Positions 1 through 8,305 of a stretch of DNA of 39,757 nt are shown piece by piece. Both the position numbers and the translations under genes were made by a program. The first letter of the stretch is position 1. Every line of letters starts with the position of its first letter. The notes beneath the pieces are model-generated. The model searched no databases. It was given only the letters and a program-made list of their open reading frames with translations, and was not told the DNA's origin. The stretch spans positions 1-39,757 of the IMG/VR virus record IMGVR_UViG_3300029265_000403; one strand, 5' to 3'. This stretch comes from a virus.

Positions 1-126
1 AAAAATTTTAAATATGCATATGAATCATATGTTAGAAATTTATGTAAAACTAATGCTTTAAATAAAATGGCAAAAGAAAGAAATTGTAAAGTAATGTTAC
101 TAACAGAAGAATCAAATTTATTTTAA
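1..126 (+). CDS. C-terminal end of an unidentified phage protein (partial)
   Basis: An open frame enters from the left edge and ends at a TAA whose last base is the A of the next gene's ATG (TAATG), a coupling typical of phage operons. Only 41 residues are visible, ending in CKVMLLTEESNLF. The composition is mixed basic and hydrophobic with no recognisable motif, so I cannot assign a family. The overlap with the next gene and the same strand argue that it is a real gene in the head operon. Its start lies outside the window. Confidence 0.6.
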   Translation, partial: KNFKYAYESYVRNLCKTNALNKMAKERNCKVMLLTEESNLF

Positions 127-692
127 TGGCTTTAGAGCATAGATTTACAAATGACCTTAATATTTACCTTACTGAAAGTAAAGGTAGGACTGGTGCATCC
201 AAAAGATCAATTGAAGATATTAAATTAATGGGTGCTAAAAGCAAAGGTTCTTTATTACCAGGTAAGATGTATTGTTTTAATTATTATACAACACAAGAAT
301 ACTTTTATGATACAAAACCTTTAGTAATAGGTTTAGGCGAATCTGATGATGGACACCAATTAGGTATTAATTTACATTATATGCCGTATGAAGCTAGGAT
401 TCCATTTTTAACTGAATTAACAAAAACTTTATTTACTCAAATAGAAGGTAAGAAAGAAGAAGATCCATTAAAAGAAGATCCTATTCCAAGCTTTCAGTGG
501 AAATTTTTAAAAAGAGCACTTGGTACAAAATACAATTTAACATACTGTGTAAGACAGTACAGAATGGATCGAATGAAAAATCCTTATGTGATAGGATATA
601 GTGATTGGTACATTGGAGCAGTAAATAATGAAGATCAATTTTTTGGTGGAAATATAAACCAAGCACAATCATTATACTACAAGAATATATAA
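126..692 (+). CDS. Conserved phage protein next to portal, probably head/neck related
   Basis: 188 residues. The central block runs PGKMYCFNYYT, then a Tyr/Asp-rich stretch, then PLVIGLG and GINLHYMPY. This 'Y-D-x-x-P-L-V ... G-(I/L)-N-L-H-Y-(M/L)-P' pattern recurs in uncharacterised proteins of T4-like phages that sit beside structural genes; that is from memory of the family, not a search. There is no signal peptide, membrane segment or catalytic motif. The ATG overlaps the stop of the preceding gene and the gene ends 19 bases before the portal gene, so it is very likely co-transcribed with head genes. A virion or DNA-packaging accessory role is inferred from position only. Confidence 0.6.
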   Translation: MALEHRFTNDLNIYLTESKGRTGASKRSIEDIKLMGAKSKGSLLPGKMYCFNYYTTQEYFYDTKPLVIGLGESDDGHQLGINLHYMPYEARIPFLTELTKTLFTQIEGKKEEDPLKEDPIPSFQWKFLKRALGTKYNLTYCVRQYRMDRMKNPYVIGYSDWYIGAVNNEDQFFGGNINQAQSLYYKNI

Positions 693-711
693 AATAATAA
701 AAAATAACAAT

Positions 712-2358
712 ATGGCAGGTTTTACAGATAGAAGAGGTCCTTTAAGTACAGGTAATCCAGTAAGAAAAATCCTTAAAGATCTTTCTAATTTAGGAATGGC
801 TTATGATGATATGATCATTCGTAATTCTCGTGCAGTAGGATTTACTGAAAATCAAATGGGTTATTCATTTAATCCTATGGGATCTGATAGCGATGATATG
901 TATGGTGCATTTGCTGCACTATCATTAACAGATACTACATTAAAGAAAAACATTGCATTTTTTGATCAAGATTATACAAGAAAAAGAGATCAGCTTAGAA
1001 CATTTGCAGTACAAGATGAAATAGAAGAAATATTAGATGTAATTACAGATGAGGCTATTGTATTTGATGAATCAAATTTTATGGCTTATGCTGAATTTAA
1101 TGGTCATATTGGTGAATCTATAGAAGAAGAAATTAGTGATGTATATAATAATATCTACAATTACATTGGTTTTAATGATGCAGTACAGCCTTGGAATTAT
1201 TTTAGAAAATGGATGATTGATGGTTATCTTGCATTTGAAATAGTTTATAATGATAAACAAACTGAAATTATAGGATTTAAAGAATTAGATCCAATATCAT
1301 TAATGCCAGGTATTGATTCTGATGATGGTAAAAAAGTTTGGATTCAATATAAAGGTGAAGGCGGAAAAGAAAGACAGTTATGGGATTCACAAATAATATA
1401 CCTTTCATATTCACAAGTTAATTCTCCAATGAGAATATCATATGTTGAAAGATTAATCAGATCATTTAACTTATTAAGAATAATGGAACACAGTAGAATT
1501 ATCTGGGCTGTGTCAAATGCTTCATTTAAAACTCAATTTACTATCCCAGTTGGTGGTAAATCTAAAACTAGAGCAAAACAATCATTATCAACATTAATGA
1601 ATTCATACCGCGAGGTTGTAGATTTTAATTTTGAAAGTGGTGAAATACAAACTAACGGTAAACCAATGATGCCGTTTAACAAAGAATACTGGTTACCTTC
1701 AAAGGATGGTGAATCACCAGAGATTCAAACAATTGGTGGTGATGGACCAGATTTAGGTGATACTGAATCTTTAAAATACTTTTCTGATAAATTACAACTT
1801 GCATCTAAAATACCATTTTCTAGATTTGATAGAGAAGGTGGTAATACATATGATATGGAAGCAAGTGGTATGTTAAGGGATGAAATTAAGTTTGGAAGGT
1901 TTATTTCAAGACTAAGATCAATATTCCAAGAAATATTAGTTAAGCCTGTATATCTTCAAATGTGTCTTAATCATCCAGAATTAAAAAATGACATTGCATT
2001 TAAGGCTGGGTTAGGATTGAATTTTATAAAGGATAACGTGTTTGAAGAAATGAAGGAAATGGAACTCCAAACAAAACGTGTTGATTTTATTGGTAATCTA
2101 AAAACTCAATTAAGCACAATGAATGCTGAAATGGAAGAAATACCATATTTTGATTTAGGATTCTTAATTAAGAGATATGGTGGATTTACACGTGATGATA
2201 TCAAAGCAAATGCTCGAGCTAAAGAGCGTGAAGAACTTAGAACTGAAGGTTTTAAAGAAGAGGATATTGAAAAGATACTTTTAGGAGCAAACAAGAAGGA
2301 TTTTAAGCCTGAGGAAAAAAGTGATGGTATAGATGATGATCCGTTAGCGGATATCTAA
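712..2358 (+). CDS. gp20: Portal vertex protein (gp20-like)
   Basis: 548 residues, close to T4 gp20 (524). The N-terminal third has the portal signature: FDQDYTRKRDQLRTFA followed by EIEEILDVITDEAIVFDE, i.e. the T4-family region just after the N-terminal arm. An acidic, Lys-rich C-terminus (EEKSDGIDDDPLADI) matches the flexible tail usual for gp20. The portal forms a dodecameric ring at one capsid vertex, nucleates prohead assembly and is the channel for gp17-driven DNA packaging. The following protease-scaffold and capsid genes keep the T4 order 20-21-23. The start ATG has an A-rich leader (AAAAATAACAAT) and no Shine-Dalgarno sequence. Confidence 0.92.
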   Translation: MAGFTDRRGPLSTGNPVRKILKDLSNLGMAYDDMIIRNSRAVGFTENQMGYSFNPMGSDSDDMYGAFAALSLTDTTLKKNIAFFDQDYTRKRDQLRTFAVQDEIEEILDVITDEAIVFDESNFMAYAEFNGHIGESIEEEISDVYNNIYNYIGFNDAVQPWNYFRKWMIDGYLAFEIVYNDKQTEIIGFKELDPISLMPGIDSDDGKKVWIQYKGEGGKERQLWDSQIIYLSYSQVNSPMRISYVERLIRSFNLLRIMEHSRIIWAVSNASFKTQFTIPVGGKSKTRAKQSLSTLMNSYREVVDFNFESGEIQTNGKPMMPFNKEYWLPSKDGESPEIQTIGGDGPDLGDTESLKYFSDKLQLASKIPFSRFDREGGNTYDMEASGMLRDEIKFGRFISRLRSIFQEILVKPVYLQMCLNHPELKNDIAFKAGLGLNFIKDNVFEEMKEMELQTKRVDFIGNLKTQLSTMNAEMEEIPYFDLGFLIKRYGGFTRDDIKANARAKEREELRTEGFKEEDIEKILLGANKKDFKPEEKSDGIDDDPLADI

Positions 2359-2377
2359 AAACTATTAAGAGTTGTAA

Positions 2378-2386
2378 TATATAAAT
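2378..2386 (+). promoter_or_regulatory. TATATAAAT box, candidate late promoter
   Basis: TATATAAAT lies 18 bases before the protease-scaffold ATG. It resembles the T4 late -10 sequence TATAAATA and is one of at least ten similar boxes before structural and replication genes here. The short spacing to the ATG would give a very short leader, so a translation-enhancing A/T element is the alternative. Confidence 0.45.
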
Positions 2387-2404
2387 CAAATTAATACTAG
2401 AAAG

Positions 2405-4225
2405 ATGTCTAATAAGAAACTTTTAATTCTAGAAAGATCTAAGTCTAATTTAAGTATGACTAAAGATGCCGATGGCTCTGTTGTACTTGAAGGAGTATTT
2501 ACTGAGATCGGAGTAAAGAATAAAAATAATAGAATTTATGAAGAAGCTGAAGTACTTCCTCATATTAAAGAATTACAGGAAAAGGTAAAAACTAACAAAC
2601 TGTTAGGTGAACTTGACCACCCTAAGGATTTTGATATTAGTTTATCAAATGTATCTCATGTTATCGAAGATTTAAAATACGATGAAGCAAAGAAACAAGT
2701 ATTAGGAAGAATAAGATTACTAAATACGTCAAAAGGTAAAGAAGCTCAAGCATTAATAGAAGATGGTATTCCATTGCATATTTCTAGTAGAGCTGCTGGT
2801 ACTGTTGATGAGGCTGGTAAAGTTAAGATTAAAAAATTCTTTACATATGATTTAGTTGCTGATCCAGGATTTGAAAATGCTGAGTTATCTAAAGTAAATG
2901 AATCTTATGGCTTCGGAGATACTGAAGGTTTATACATTTATGAAATGGCTGAAACTGAAGATGAAATAAATAAAACAAATAAAACAGATCTAACAATGGA
3001 AAATAACTCAGGAAACTTTGTAACCGTTGAGGATTTCAATAAGTACACCGAATATGTAAAGAATACATTAGACGGTGTTAAGGAATCTGCAAATTCAAAC
3101 AGTGATGAACTAATTCAAAAATTAGTTAATTATACTGAGCATATTGCAGAGAAAGTAAATCAGGTAACTGATTATACTGAATACTTATCAGAAAACCTTG
3201 ACAAAAGTATCTCTTACTCTGACTACTTAGCAGAGAATGTAGATAAAATTAAAAACTACTCTTCTTACTTAGGTGAAGAACTAGATAAGACTATTCAATA
3301 TTCTGAACATGTTGCTGAACAAGCAGACAAAGGAATTCAATATTCTAATTATTTAGGAGAAGCTTTAGAAAAAGGAATTGAATATTCTGAATATGTTGCT
3401 GAAAAGGTAGATCAAAATATTGCTTACTCTGAATATCTTGGAGAAGGTTTAGACAAATCTATTAAATACTCTGAGTATATTGCTGAAAATGCAACTACTA
3501 TTAATGCTAAAGCAATTAATGAATCTACAGTTAATGAATATGGTAAAATGAAAGAAGGCTATACTCCAACTTTGGAAGAAGTTTCTAAATGTATGGGAGA
3601 AGGAATGAAATACGAACAAGTATGTGAACAATATCCTGATGCTGACAAAGGTGCAATAAAAGAAATGTGTGATAAGTGTATGCATGAGGAATCTAAATCT
3701 TATAAAGATACTATTAGTGAAAAATTAGGAAACTTAATTTCTAAAGCAGAAACTAAAAATCTTTCTGAAATGCACTTTATGAATTTCCTATCAGAATCTA
3801 AAAGAAATCAATTTGATTCTTTAGAAGATAACAAAAAAGCTTTATTAGTTGAATCAATGAACAAAGATTCTATTATGTCAACTATGCAAGCTGAAAACGT
3901 TTGGGATTCATGTTTTATTACTGAAAGAAAGGCAATTAATTTTATTAATGATATGCCATCAAAATATTCTGATAAATGGAATTCTCTTTCGGAAAATAGA
4001 AAAGAACAAATTATTGCTGAATCTAAATTCCATTCTTTAGGTACTCCTTATGCTATTAACAATTTCTGGCAGACAAGAGATCTAAGAAACACTCAAATGA
4101 GTTTAGAATCAATCAATGAAAGTAAAACTGCTGGTGAATCTGCTGCTGTAAAAGCTGAACCATTATTAAATGAAAGCTTCTCTGCAGACTTAATCAACAA
4201 AATGAAATTCAGATTAGGTAGATAA
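2405..4225 (+). CDS. gp21: Fused prohead protease and core scaffold (gp21-like N-terminus)
   Basis: 606 residues, against about 212 for T4 gp21. Residues 1-175 form a gp21-type serine protease: the GELDHP motif holds the likely catalytic His and ISSRAAGTV the catalytic Ser. Residues about 243-368 are nine tandem copies of a 14-residue coiled-coil-like unit (Y-S-E-Y-L-x-E-x-L-D-K-x-I-x). A four-Cys patch follows near residues 396-426, then a charged helical tail ending PLLNES...KMKFRLGR. I read this as protease plus gp22-like scaffold in one polypeptide, which would carry the protease into the prohead core. Several L/I-x-E sites in the tail (e.g. LLNE-S) fit self-cleavage by the gp21 specificity. 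The stop is followed in frame by 44 further open codons. Confidence 0.85.
   Translation: MSNKKLLILERSKSNLSMTKDADGSVVLEGVFTEIGVKNKNNRIYEEAEVLPHIKELQEKVKTNKLLGELDHPKDFDISLSNVSHVIEDLKYDEAKKQVLGRIRLLNTSKGKEAQALIEDGIPLHISSRAAGTVDEAGKVKIKKFFTYDLVADPGFENAELSKVNESYGFGDTEGLYIYEMAETEDEINKTNKTDLTMENNSGNFVTVEDFNKYTEYVKNTLDGVKESANSNSDELIQKLVNYTEHIAEKVNQVTDYTEYLSENLDKSISYSDYLAENVDKIKNYSSYLGEELDKTIQYSEHVAEQADKGIQYSNYLGEALEKGIEYSEYVAEKVDQNIAYSEYLGEGLDKSIKYSEYIAENATTINAKAINESTVNEYGKMKEGYTPTLEEVSKCMGEGMKYEQVCEQYPDADKGAIKEMCDKCMHEESKSYKDTISEKLGNLISKAETKNLSEMHFMNFLSESKRNQFDSLEDNKKALLVESMNKDSIMSTMQAENVWDSCFITERKAINFINDMPSKYSDKWNSLSENRKEQIIAESKFHSLGTPYAINNFWQTRDLRNTQMSLESINESKTAGESAAVKAEPLLNESFSADLINKMKFRLGR
3131..3508 (+). 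repeat. Nine tandem 42-bp units encoding a 14-residue scaffold repeat
   Basis: Each unit begins with Tyr-(Ser/Thr), as in YSEYLGEGLDKSIK or YTEYLSENLDKSIS, and is exactly 14 codons long. Fourteen residues equal two heptads, which suits an extended coiled coil. The DNA copies are diverged, so selection is on the protein rather than recent slippage. Confidence 0.9.
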
Positions 4226-4334
4226 CTTAATCTAAACAATATTAATCGAATAGCTAAGAAGAAAAGAGCTCAGGCGATTATAAAACGAAACATAAAAGAT
4301 ATGTTTCACAAAATGCGAAAAATAATTTTAAATA
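4226..4334 (+). promoter_or_regulatory. Leader of capsid gene with 8-bp hairpin (4287-4307)
   Basis: GAAACATA (4287-4294) can pair with TATGTTTC (4300-4307) around an AAAGA loop, 27 bases before the capsid ATG. TTATAAAAC just upstream of it is a weak late-box candidate. A 5' hairpin could stabilise this highly expressed mRNA. The stretch also continues the frame of the upstream gene past its stop (basic, Lys/Arg-rich) to 4360. Confidence 0.45.
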
Positions 4335-6227
4335 ATGTACGCAAATCAATTAATCAATGAGGCTGAGGTTCAAAAGACTTGGGGACCTGTTATTGAGGAA
4401 AGTACTGGAATTACTGAAAAATCTAAGTTAGCTTGGATGTCTAAGTATTGCCATTACCATAACCTTAATGAAAGTGTTTACAATACTGTACACCTTAACC
4501 CGAACATGAATGTTCAAAGTATGGGTAACGCAACATTACCAGGAAATCCTGGATCAATGAATGCATTCCCTGCACAAGTAACTGGATCTGGTGACAGACC
4601 TTTTTCTTTGTTACCACTTGCAATGCAAGTAGCAGCACAGACTGTAGGTTTAGACTTAGTTCCTGTAGTACCAATGCAAGGCCCAATGGGCGTTTTAACT
4701 TACCTAGACTTTGTTTATGGTGGAGGTAGAACAACTGGAGCTCCACTAACTGGAGGTCAAGACGTAGTAGGTACTTCTTTACTAATTAAAGTTAATGCAA
4801 TTCCTGCTGTAGGTACTGCAACAAACTTTACAGTAAATGACATCATCTATTGTACTGCATCTGGTGTAGTTGCAACAAATGGTGCTTCTTACGAATTAAC
4901 TTTTGTAGGTTATTCTAGAATCGATGGTTTAGCTATCTTTAGAGTAAGATCATCAACTGCTGCAATCAACGCTGCTGGATTTAATGGTATAGCAAATACA
5001 TTTACCCAAGGTGGTGAAGGTGCTGCTGAATCAATTTACGTAGCAATTGTTGCTGGTGGTAATTTCTTTAGATCTGGTGCTGCTGGATGGCCTGCTGCTC
5101 CTGCTGCTGGTGCAACTCGTGCTGCTGTAGCTGGTTTTGCTGGTGCTGTCCAAACGGGTGGTGTAGGTTCTGCAACTATGGGAATCGCTGGTACTTTCCA
5201 AACTGCTGCAAACGGTGGTTCTGGTTTAGGACATGTTAAAGCGTTAGAAGATCATATTACTGGTTTTTCTGGTAATGCTTTTCAACCAACTAACAACCCT
5301 GCTGCTGGTGCTCCTGGTTTTGCAACTGAGAGTATGAACAGTAACGATCCTTACCTTAGAGGTGTAGGTGAATCAACTGTTGATAACATAATGGGATTAA
5401 CTTTATTTAACAAATCTGTTGCCGCTGATACTTTCCAAGTAGCTGCCGGTGTAACTAGAGAACAAGTTCAAGATCTGAAGCAATTCGGTATTGATGCTGT
5501 AGCTCAAGTTGAAGCAGTATTGGTAAATGAGTTAACTCAATCTATCAACAAATACATTCTAGACAGAATATTTAGAAACGGTGTAACAAACGCTGTTAAT
5601 ACTCAAGCTGTCTCAGGTACTGTTTTATCAGAAGCATTTACTGCTGCTGCTGCACCTGTCGCGAATGCTGCCCTACCTTTAGGACCTAACAACGTCAACA
5701 ATGCTATTGCAACTGTTGCTGTTCTAGGTGCTGTAACTGCTGGTGGTGGTAATACACAAGGAACTCTACAACGTAGAATCTATACTAAAATTCTTGCTGC
5801 AAGTAACTTAATTGCTACTAGAGGAAGAAGAGGACCTGCAACGTTTGCAGTAACAGGTGGAGAAATGGCAACTGCTCTTCAATCTGTAGCTGGATTTATT
5901 GCATATCCGTTATCTAATACAGTTAACCAAGCTGGTGGATCTTTATATCCAATCGGTGCAATTGCTGGGGTAACAATTTATGTAGATCCTAACAGAGCTT
6001 TTAATGACTATACAATTTGTGTAGGACGTAAAGGTGATGGTAATTCTCCTGGTATTGTATTTATGCCTTACTTAATGGCTGAATCAGTTGAAACAATTGC
6101 TGAAGGAACTATGGCTCCTAAAATTGCAGTTAAATCAAGATTCGCTTTAGTAGATGCTGGATTTAATCCTGAATTAATGTATTACACAATGAACTTTACG
6201 TTCGCTGGTGGTGCTCAGATTGTATAA
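4335..6227 (+). CDS. gp23: Major capsid protein (gp23-like)
   Basis: 630 residues; T4 gp23 has 521. The N-terminal KTWGPVIEE aligns with the T4 gp23 delta region, and residues 55-125 (NPNMNVQSMGNATLPG, then SLLPLAMQVAAQTVGLDLVPV and PMGVLTYLDFVYGG) are the gp23 core as in far-T4 relatives. The extra length is a Gly/Ala-rich insertion at about residues 150-330, which could be a surface domain. Candidate gp21 cleavage sites are LINE-A (after residue 9) and LNE-S (after residue 46). Codon use is strongly biased to GCT and GGT, as expected of the most abundant virion protein. It is followed by a strong terminator. A GroES-like gene at 16115 may serve its folding, as gp31 does for T4 gp23. Confidence 0.94.
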   Translation: MYANQLINEAEVQKTWGPVIEESTGITEKSKLAWMSKYCHYHNLNESVYNTVHLNPNMNVQSMGNATLPGNPGSMNAFPAQVTGSGDRPFSLLPLAMQVAAQTVGLDLVPVVPMQGPMGVLTYLDFVYGGGRTTGAPLTGGQDVVGTSLLIKVNAIPAVGTATNFTVNDIIYCTASGVVATNGASYELTFVGYSRIDGLAIFRVRSSTAAINAAGFNGIANTFTQGGEGAAESIYVAIVAGGNFFRSGAAGWPAAPAAGATRAAVAGFAGAVQTGGVGSATMGIAGTFQTAANGGSGLGHVKALEDHITGFSGNAFQPTNNPAAGAPGFATESMNSNDPYLRGVGESTVDNIMGLTLFNKSVAADTFQVAAGVTREQVQDLKQFGIDAVAQVEAVLVNELTQSINKYILDRIFRNGVTNAVNTQAVSGTVLSEAFTAAAAPVANAALPLGPNNVNNAIATVAVLGAVTAGGGNTQGTLQRRIYTKILAASNLIATRGRRGPATFAVTGGEMATALQSVAGFIAYPLSNTVNQAGGSLYPIGAIAGVTIYVDPNRAFNDYTICVGRKGDGNSPGIVFMPYLMAESVETIAEGTMAPKIAVKSRFALVDAGFNPELMYYTMNFTFAGGAQIV

Positions 6228-6253
6228 TTTGAACCAATAGTAATATTTTATAT

Positions 6254-6282
6254 AAAAAGCCACTCTTCGGAGTGGCTTTTTT
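6254..6282 (+). terminator. Rho-independent terminator after capsid gene
   Basis: A perfect 12-bp stem, AAAAAGCCACTC with GAGTGGCTTTTT, closes on a TTCG tetraloop and runs into a T tract. It lies 26 bases after the capsid stop and should end the head transcript. Confidence 0.93.
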
Positions 6283-6298
6283 GTTCTTATAGCTTAAA

Positions 6299-6307
6299 TA
6301 TATAAAA
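6299..6307 (+). promoter_or_regulatory. TATATAAAA box, candidate late promoter
   Basis: The box sits directly after the capsid terminator and 22 bases before the next ATG, where a new promoter is required. This is the best contextual support that the motif is a promoter. Confidence 0.55.
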
Positions 6308-6329
6308 CAATTAAAAACAATAATAGATC

Positions 6330-7190
6330 ATGGCAAAATTAAAAACATATTCTGAATTTGTAAATGAAGGAATAATGGATGTATTAAAAAGTCCTATTAA
6401 ATACGTAAAGATTAAGAATAATGCTAAAAAGCTAGTAAAGGCTAAAGTAGCAGTTGCTCTTAATGATGTTAATTTTGAGAAAAAGAAACAAAAATCTTCA
6501 ATAAAAGATCCAGAAAAGAATGCTGTATTAACAAAGGCTAATGCTGCTAAGAATACAGCACTTAAAGATGTTGCCAAAGGTGTTAGTGATAGAATGGATA
6601 CTTTAGCATCATCACCTATATTAAAAAAGGTTTCATCTCTTGCAAAAGCAAAGGCTGCTCTTGCTGCTAATAAAACTATACTTAAGTCTGCTACTGGTGA
6701 AGAAGCTAAGCAATTAAAGGTAAAACAAACTGAATTAAATAAAAAGGCAATTGAATTAGCTGGTGGTATAAAGGATTTTGAATCTACTGCTGCTAAAAAG
6801 AAAGATACTAAATCTGAACCAGAAACTAAAGTAGATGATGCTCCTAAGAAAAAAGATGATCAAGCTGAGAATAAGATTGCTCAATTAGAAGATAAGATTA
6901 AGTCACAAGATAAAATACAAGCTGATGCATCTAAGACTATAGAAAAATTTAAAGCTGAATTAAAGTTAGCGCAAGATAATCAAAATACAGGTAGATCATC
7001 ACAAACTGAAGTAGATGCTATCTCAACTAAAATACAACAAGCAACTGAAGATAGAACTAATGCTGCTACGGAAGAAAAGTTATTAAAAAAGAAATTAAAA
7101 CCAATAGCAGATAAACAGTATGGCGAATCAGTAGAACCTTTAGTAGAATCTGTATCTGAGAAATTTGCAAGATTAAGACCAAACCTGTAA
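6330..7190 (+). CDS. Putative internal head protein with capsid-targeting N-terminus
   Basis: 286 residues, rich in Lys, Ala, Asp and Glu, largely helical and coiled-coil in character, with a low-complexity acidic/basic middle (about residues 150-185). The N-terminus KTYSEFVNEG matches the T4 capsid targeting sequence of internal proteins IPI-IPIII (KTYQEFIAEA) residue for residue in pattern, including Phe-x-x-Glu then a small residue, where gp21 cleaves. The C-terminus EPLVESVSEKFARLRPNL resembles the end of the protease-scaffold protein (EPLLNESFSADLINKMKFRL). I infer a basic prohead core or packaged protein, processed during maturation. The family is otherwise unknown to me. It has its own TATATAAA box after the capsid terminator. 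Confidence 0.7.
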   Translation: MAKLKTYSEFVNEGIMDVLKSPIKYVKIKNNAKKLVKAKVAVALNDVNFEKKKQKSSIKDPEKNAVLTKANAAKNTALKDVAKGVSDRMDTLASSPILKKVSSLAKAKAALAANKTILKSATGEEAKQLKVKQTELNKKAIELAGGIKDFESTAAKKKDTKSEPETKVDDAPKKKDDQAENKIAQLEDKIKSQDKIQADASKTIEKFKAELKLAQDNQNTGRSSQTEVDAISTKIQQATEDRTNAATEEKLLKKKLKPIADKQYGESVEPLVESVSEKFARLRPNL

Positions 7191-7204
7191 AAATAATTAT
7201 TAAT

Positions 7205-7270
7205 ATGAAATGCGATTGTAAAGTATGTAACTGTGGTTCATCATGTGATTGTACATGTTGTAACTGTTAA
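7205..7270 (+). CDS. 21-residue cysteine-rich (metallothionein-like) peptide
   Basis: An ATG 14 bases after the preceding stop opens a 21-codon frame with nine cysteines, at positions 3, 5, 8, 10, 14, 16, 18, 19 and 21. They form C-x-C, C-x-x-C and CC patterns; the other residues are mainly Lys, Asp, Asn, Ser, Gly and Thr. Nine Cys in 21 codons is far beyond chance in AT-rich DNA. The arrangement resembles metallothionein metal clusters, though no known family is this short. The leader (AATTATTAAT) is A/T-rich like its neighbours. Metal binding or redox buffering is inferred; whether it is translated is untested. Confidence 0.6.
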   Translation: MKCDCKVCNCGSSCDCTCCNC

Positions 7271-7297
7271 ATAAAAATCCTATTAAAATAAACAAGT

Positions 7298-8305
7298 ATG
7301 AAGCAAATTATTAGAACTGGTGGGGGTGGTATATTTTCTCACTTTATGATATTAATGGAATACCTTATGAGAGATGCTTATATAAGTCAACCTTATTTTT
7401 CTATTAGACCGGTTACAGATACTAGTGGGTCTATTTCATCTATGGCTCTATCACACCATAACTTTTTTGATAATATAATTGATCAAGACCCTATCCTATT
7501 CCAAGATCAAAAAGATTTTCAAGGACCATATACAAATGCTCATGTTATGTATTACGAAGATTTAGCTTCCTATATGAAACTTGCTCGTAAAACTTCTAAA
7601 CAAATAAAGTTTAAACCTGAGCTTATAGAAAAGGCAAATTTATTCTATGAGAATAATTTTAATAATTCTAACAATGTTTTAGGAATTCATTTAAGAATGA
7701 CTGATATTAATACTGTAAGTAAAATAAGAGAAGAGTCAGACGATAATCTATCTGAAGGGGGTAAAATTCAATTATTTAAAGATTACAATAAGGAAGCATT
7801 TGAAAAATATAAAGAACTTATTAAAAAAGCACTTTCTGAAAATCCTGAAGTGGAATATATTTATGTAGCTACAGATAACAGAGAAGATGCATTATTACTA
7901 CAAAAAGAATTTTCTAATGAAAAACAAAAACTTGTATGGCGAGATAGTAAATATCTAAATGAATCTTCTAATGATATTTCTACAAAAGAATATCAAGGTG
8001 GTGGGGTAAATAGTTTACAGGCTGCATTTCGTGATCCGCTATTTTATCAAGATGCTGTTTTAGATTTACTTATACTTATGAAATCTAAATATCTTTTAGG
8101 TAGGTTAAGCAGTGTTAATTGGTTTAGCCAAATTTGCCATTTGAGTAATTATGAAAAATATTATCATTTGTGGTTATTCCAAGCAGAAAATTTAGTAGAG
8201 CCTGAAGAAAGATCTCATGTCTATTATTTTAAGGACGGTGTTGTAGAATGGCCAGAAAATAAAACAAGATACCCTATTAGAAGTATTAGACGTAAAGATG
8301 TATAA
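7298..8305 (+). CDS. Fucosyltransferase-like glycosyltransferase (GT-B, NodZ/GT11 type)
   Basis: 335 residues. The centre carries NVLGIHLRMTD, an H-x-R-x-x-D motif typical of the NodZ / alpha-1,6- and O-fucosyltransferase superfamily, followed by YIYVATDN. Near the C-terminus DAVLDLLILMKSKYLLGR and SSVNWFSQ match the nucleotide-sugar binding half of that GT-B fold. No signal peptide or membrane segment is present, so it should act in the cytosol. It could decorate a virion protein, host surface glycan or modified DNA base; the sequence does not say which. It overlaps the next gene by 8 bases and lies in an accessory island between head and replication genes. Confidence 0.65.
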   Translation: MKQIIRTGGGGIFSHFMILMEYLMRDAYISQPYFSIRPVTDTSGSISSMALSHHNFFDNIIDQDPILFQDQKDFQGPYTNAHVMYYEDLASYMKLARKTSKQIKFKPELIEKANLFYENNFNNSNNVLGIHLRMTDINTVSKIREESDDNLSEGGKIQLFKDYNKEAFEKYKELIKKALSENPEVEYIYVATDNREDALLLQKEFSNEKQKLVWRDSKYLNESSNDISTKEYQGGGVNSLQAAFRDPLFYQDAVLDLLILMKSKYLLGRLSSVNWFSQICHLSNYEKYYHLWLFQAENLVEPEERSHVYYFKDGVVEWPENKTRYPIRSIRRKDV

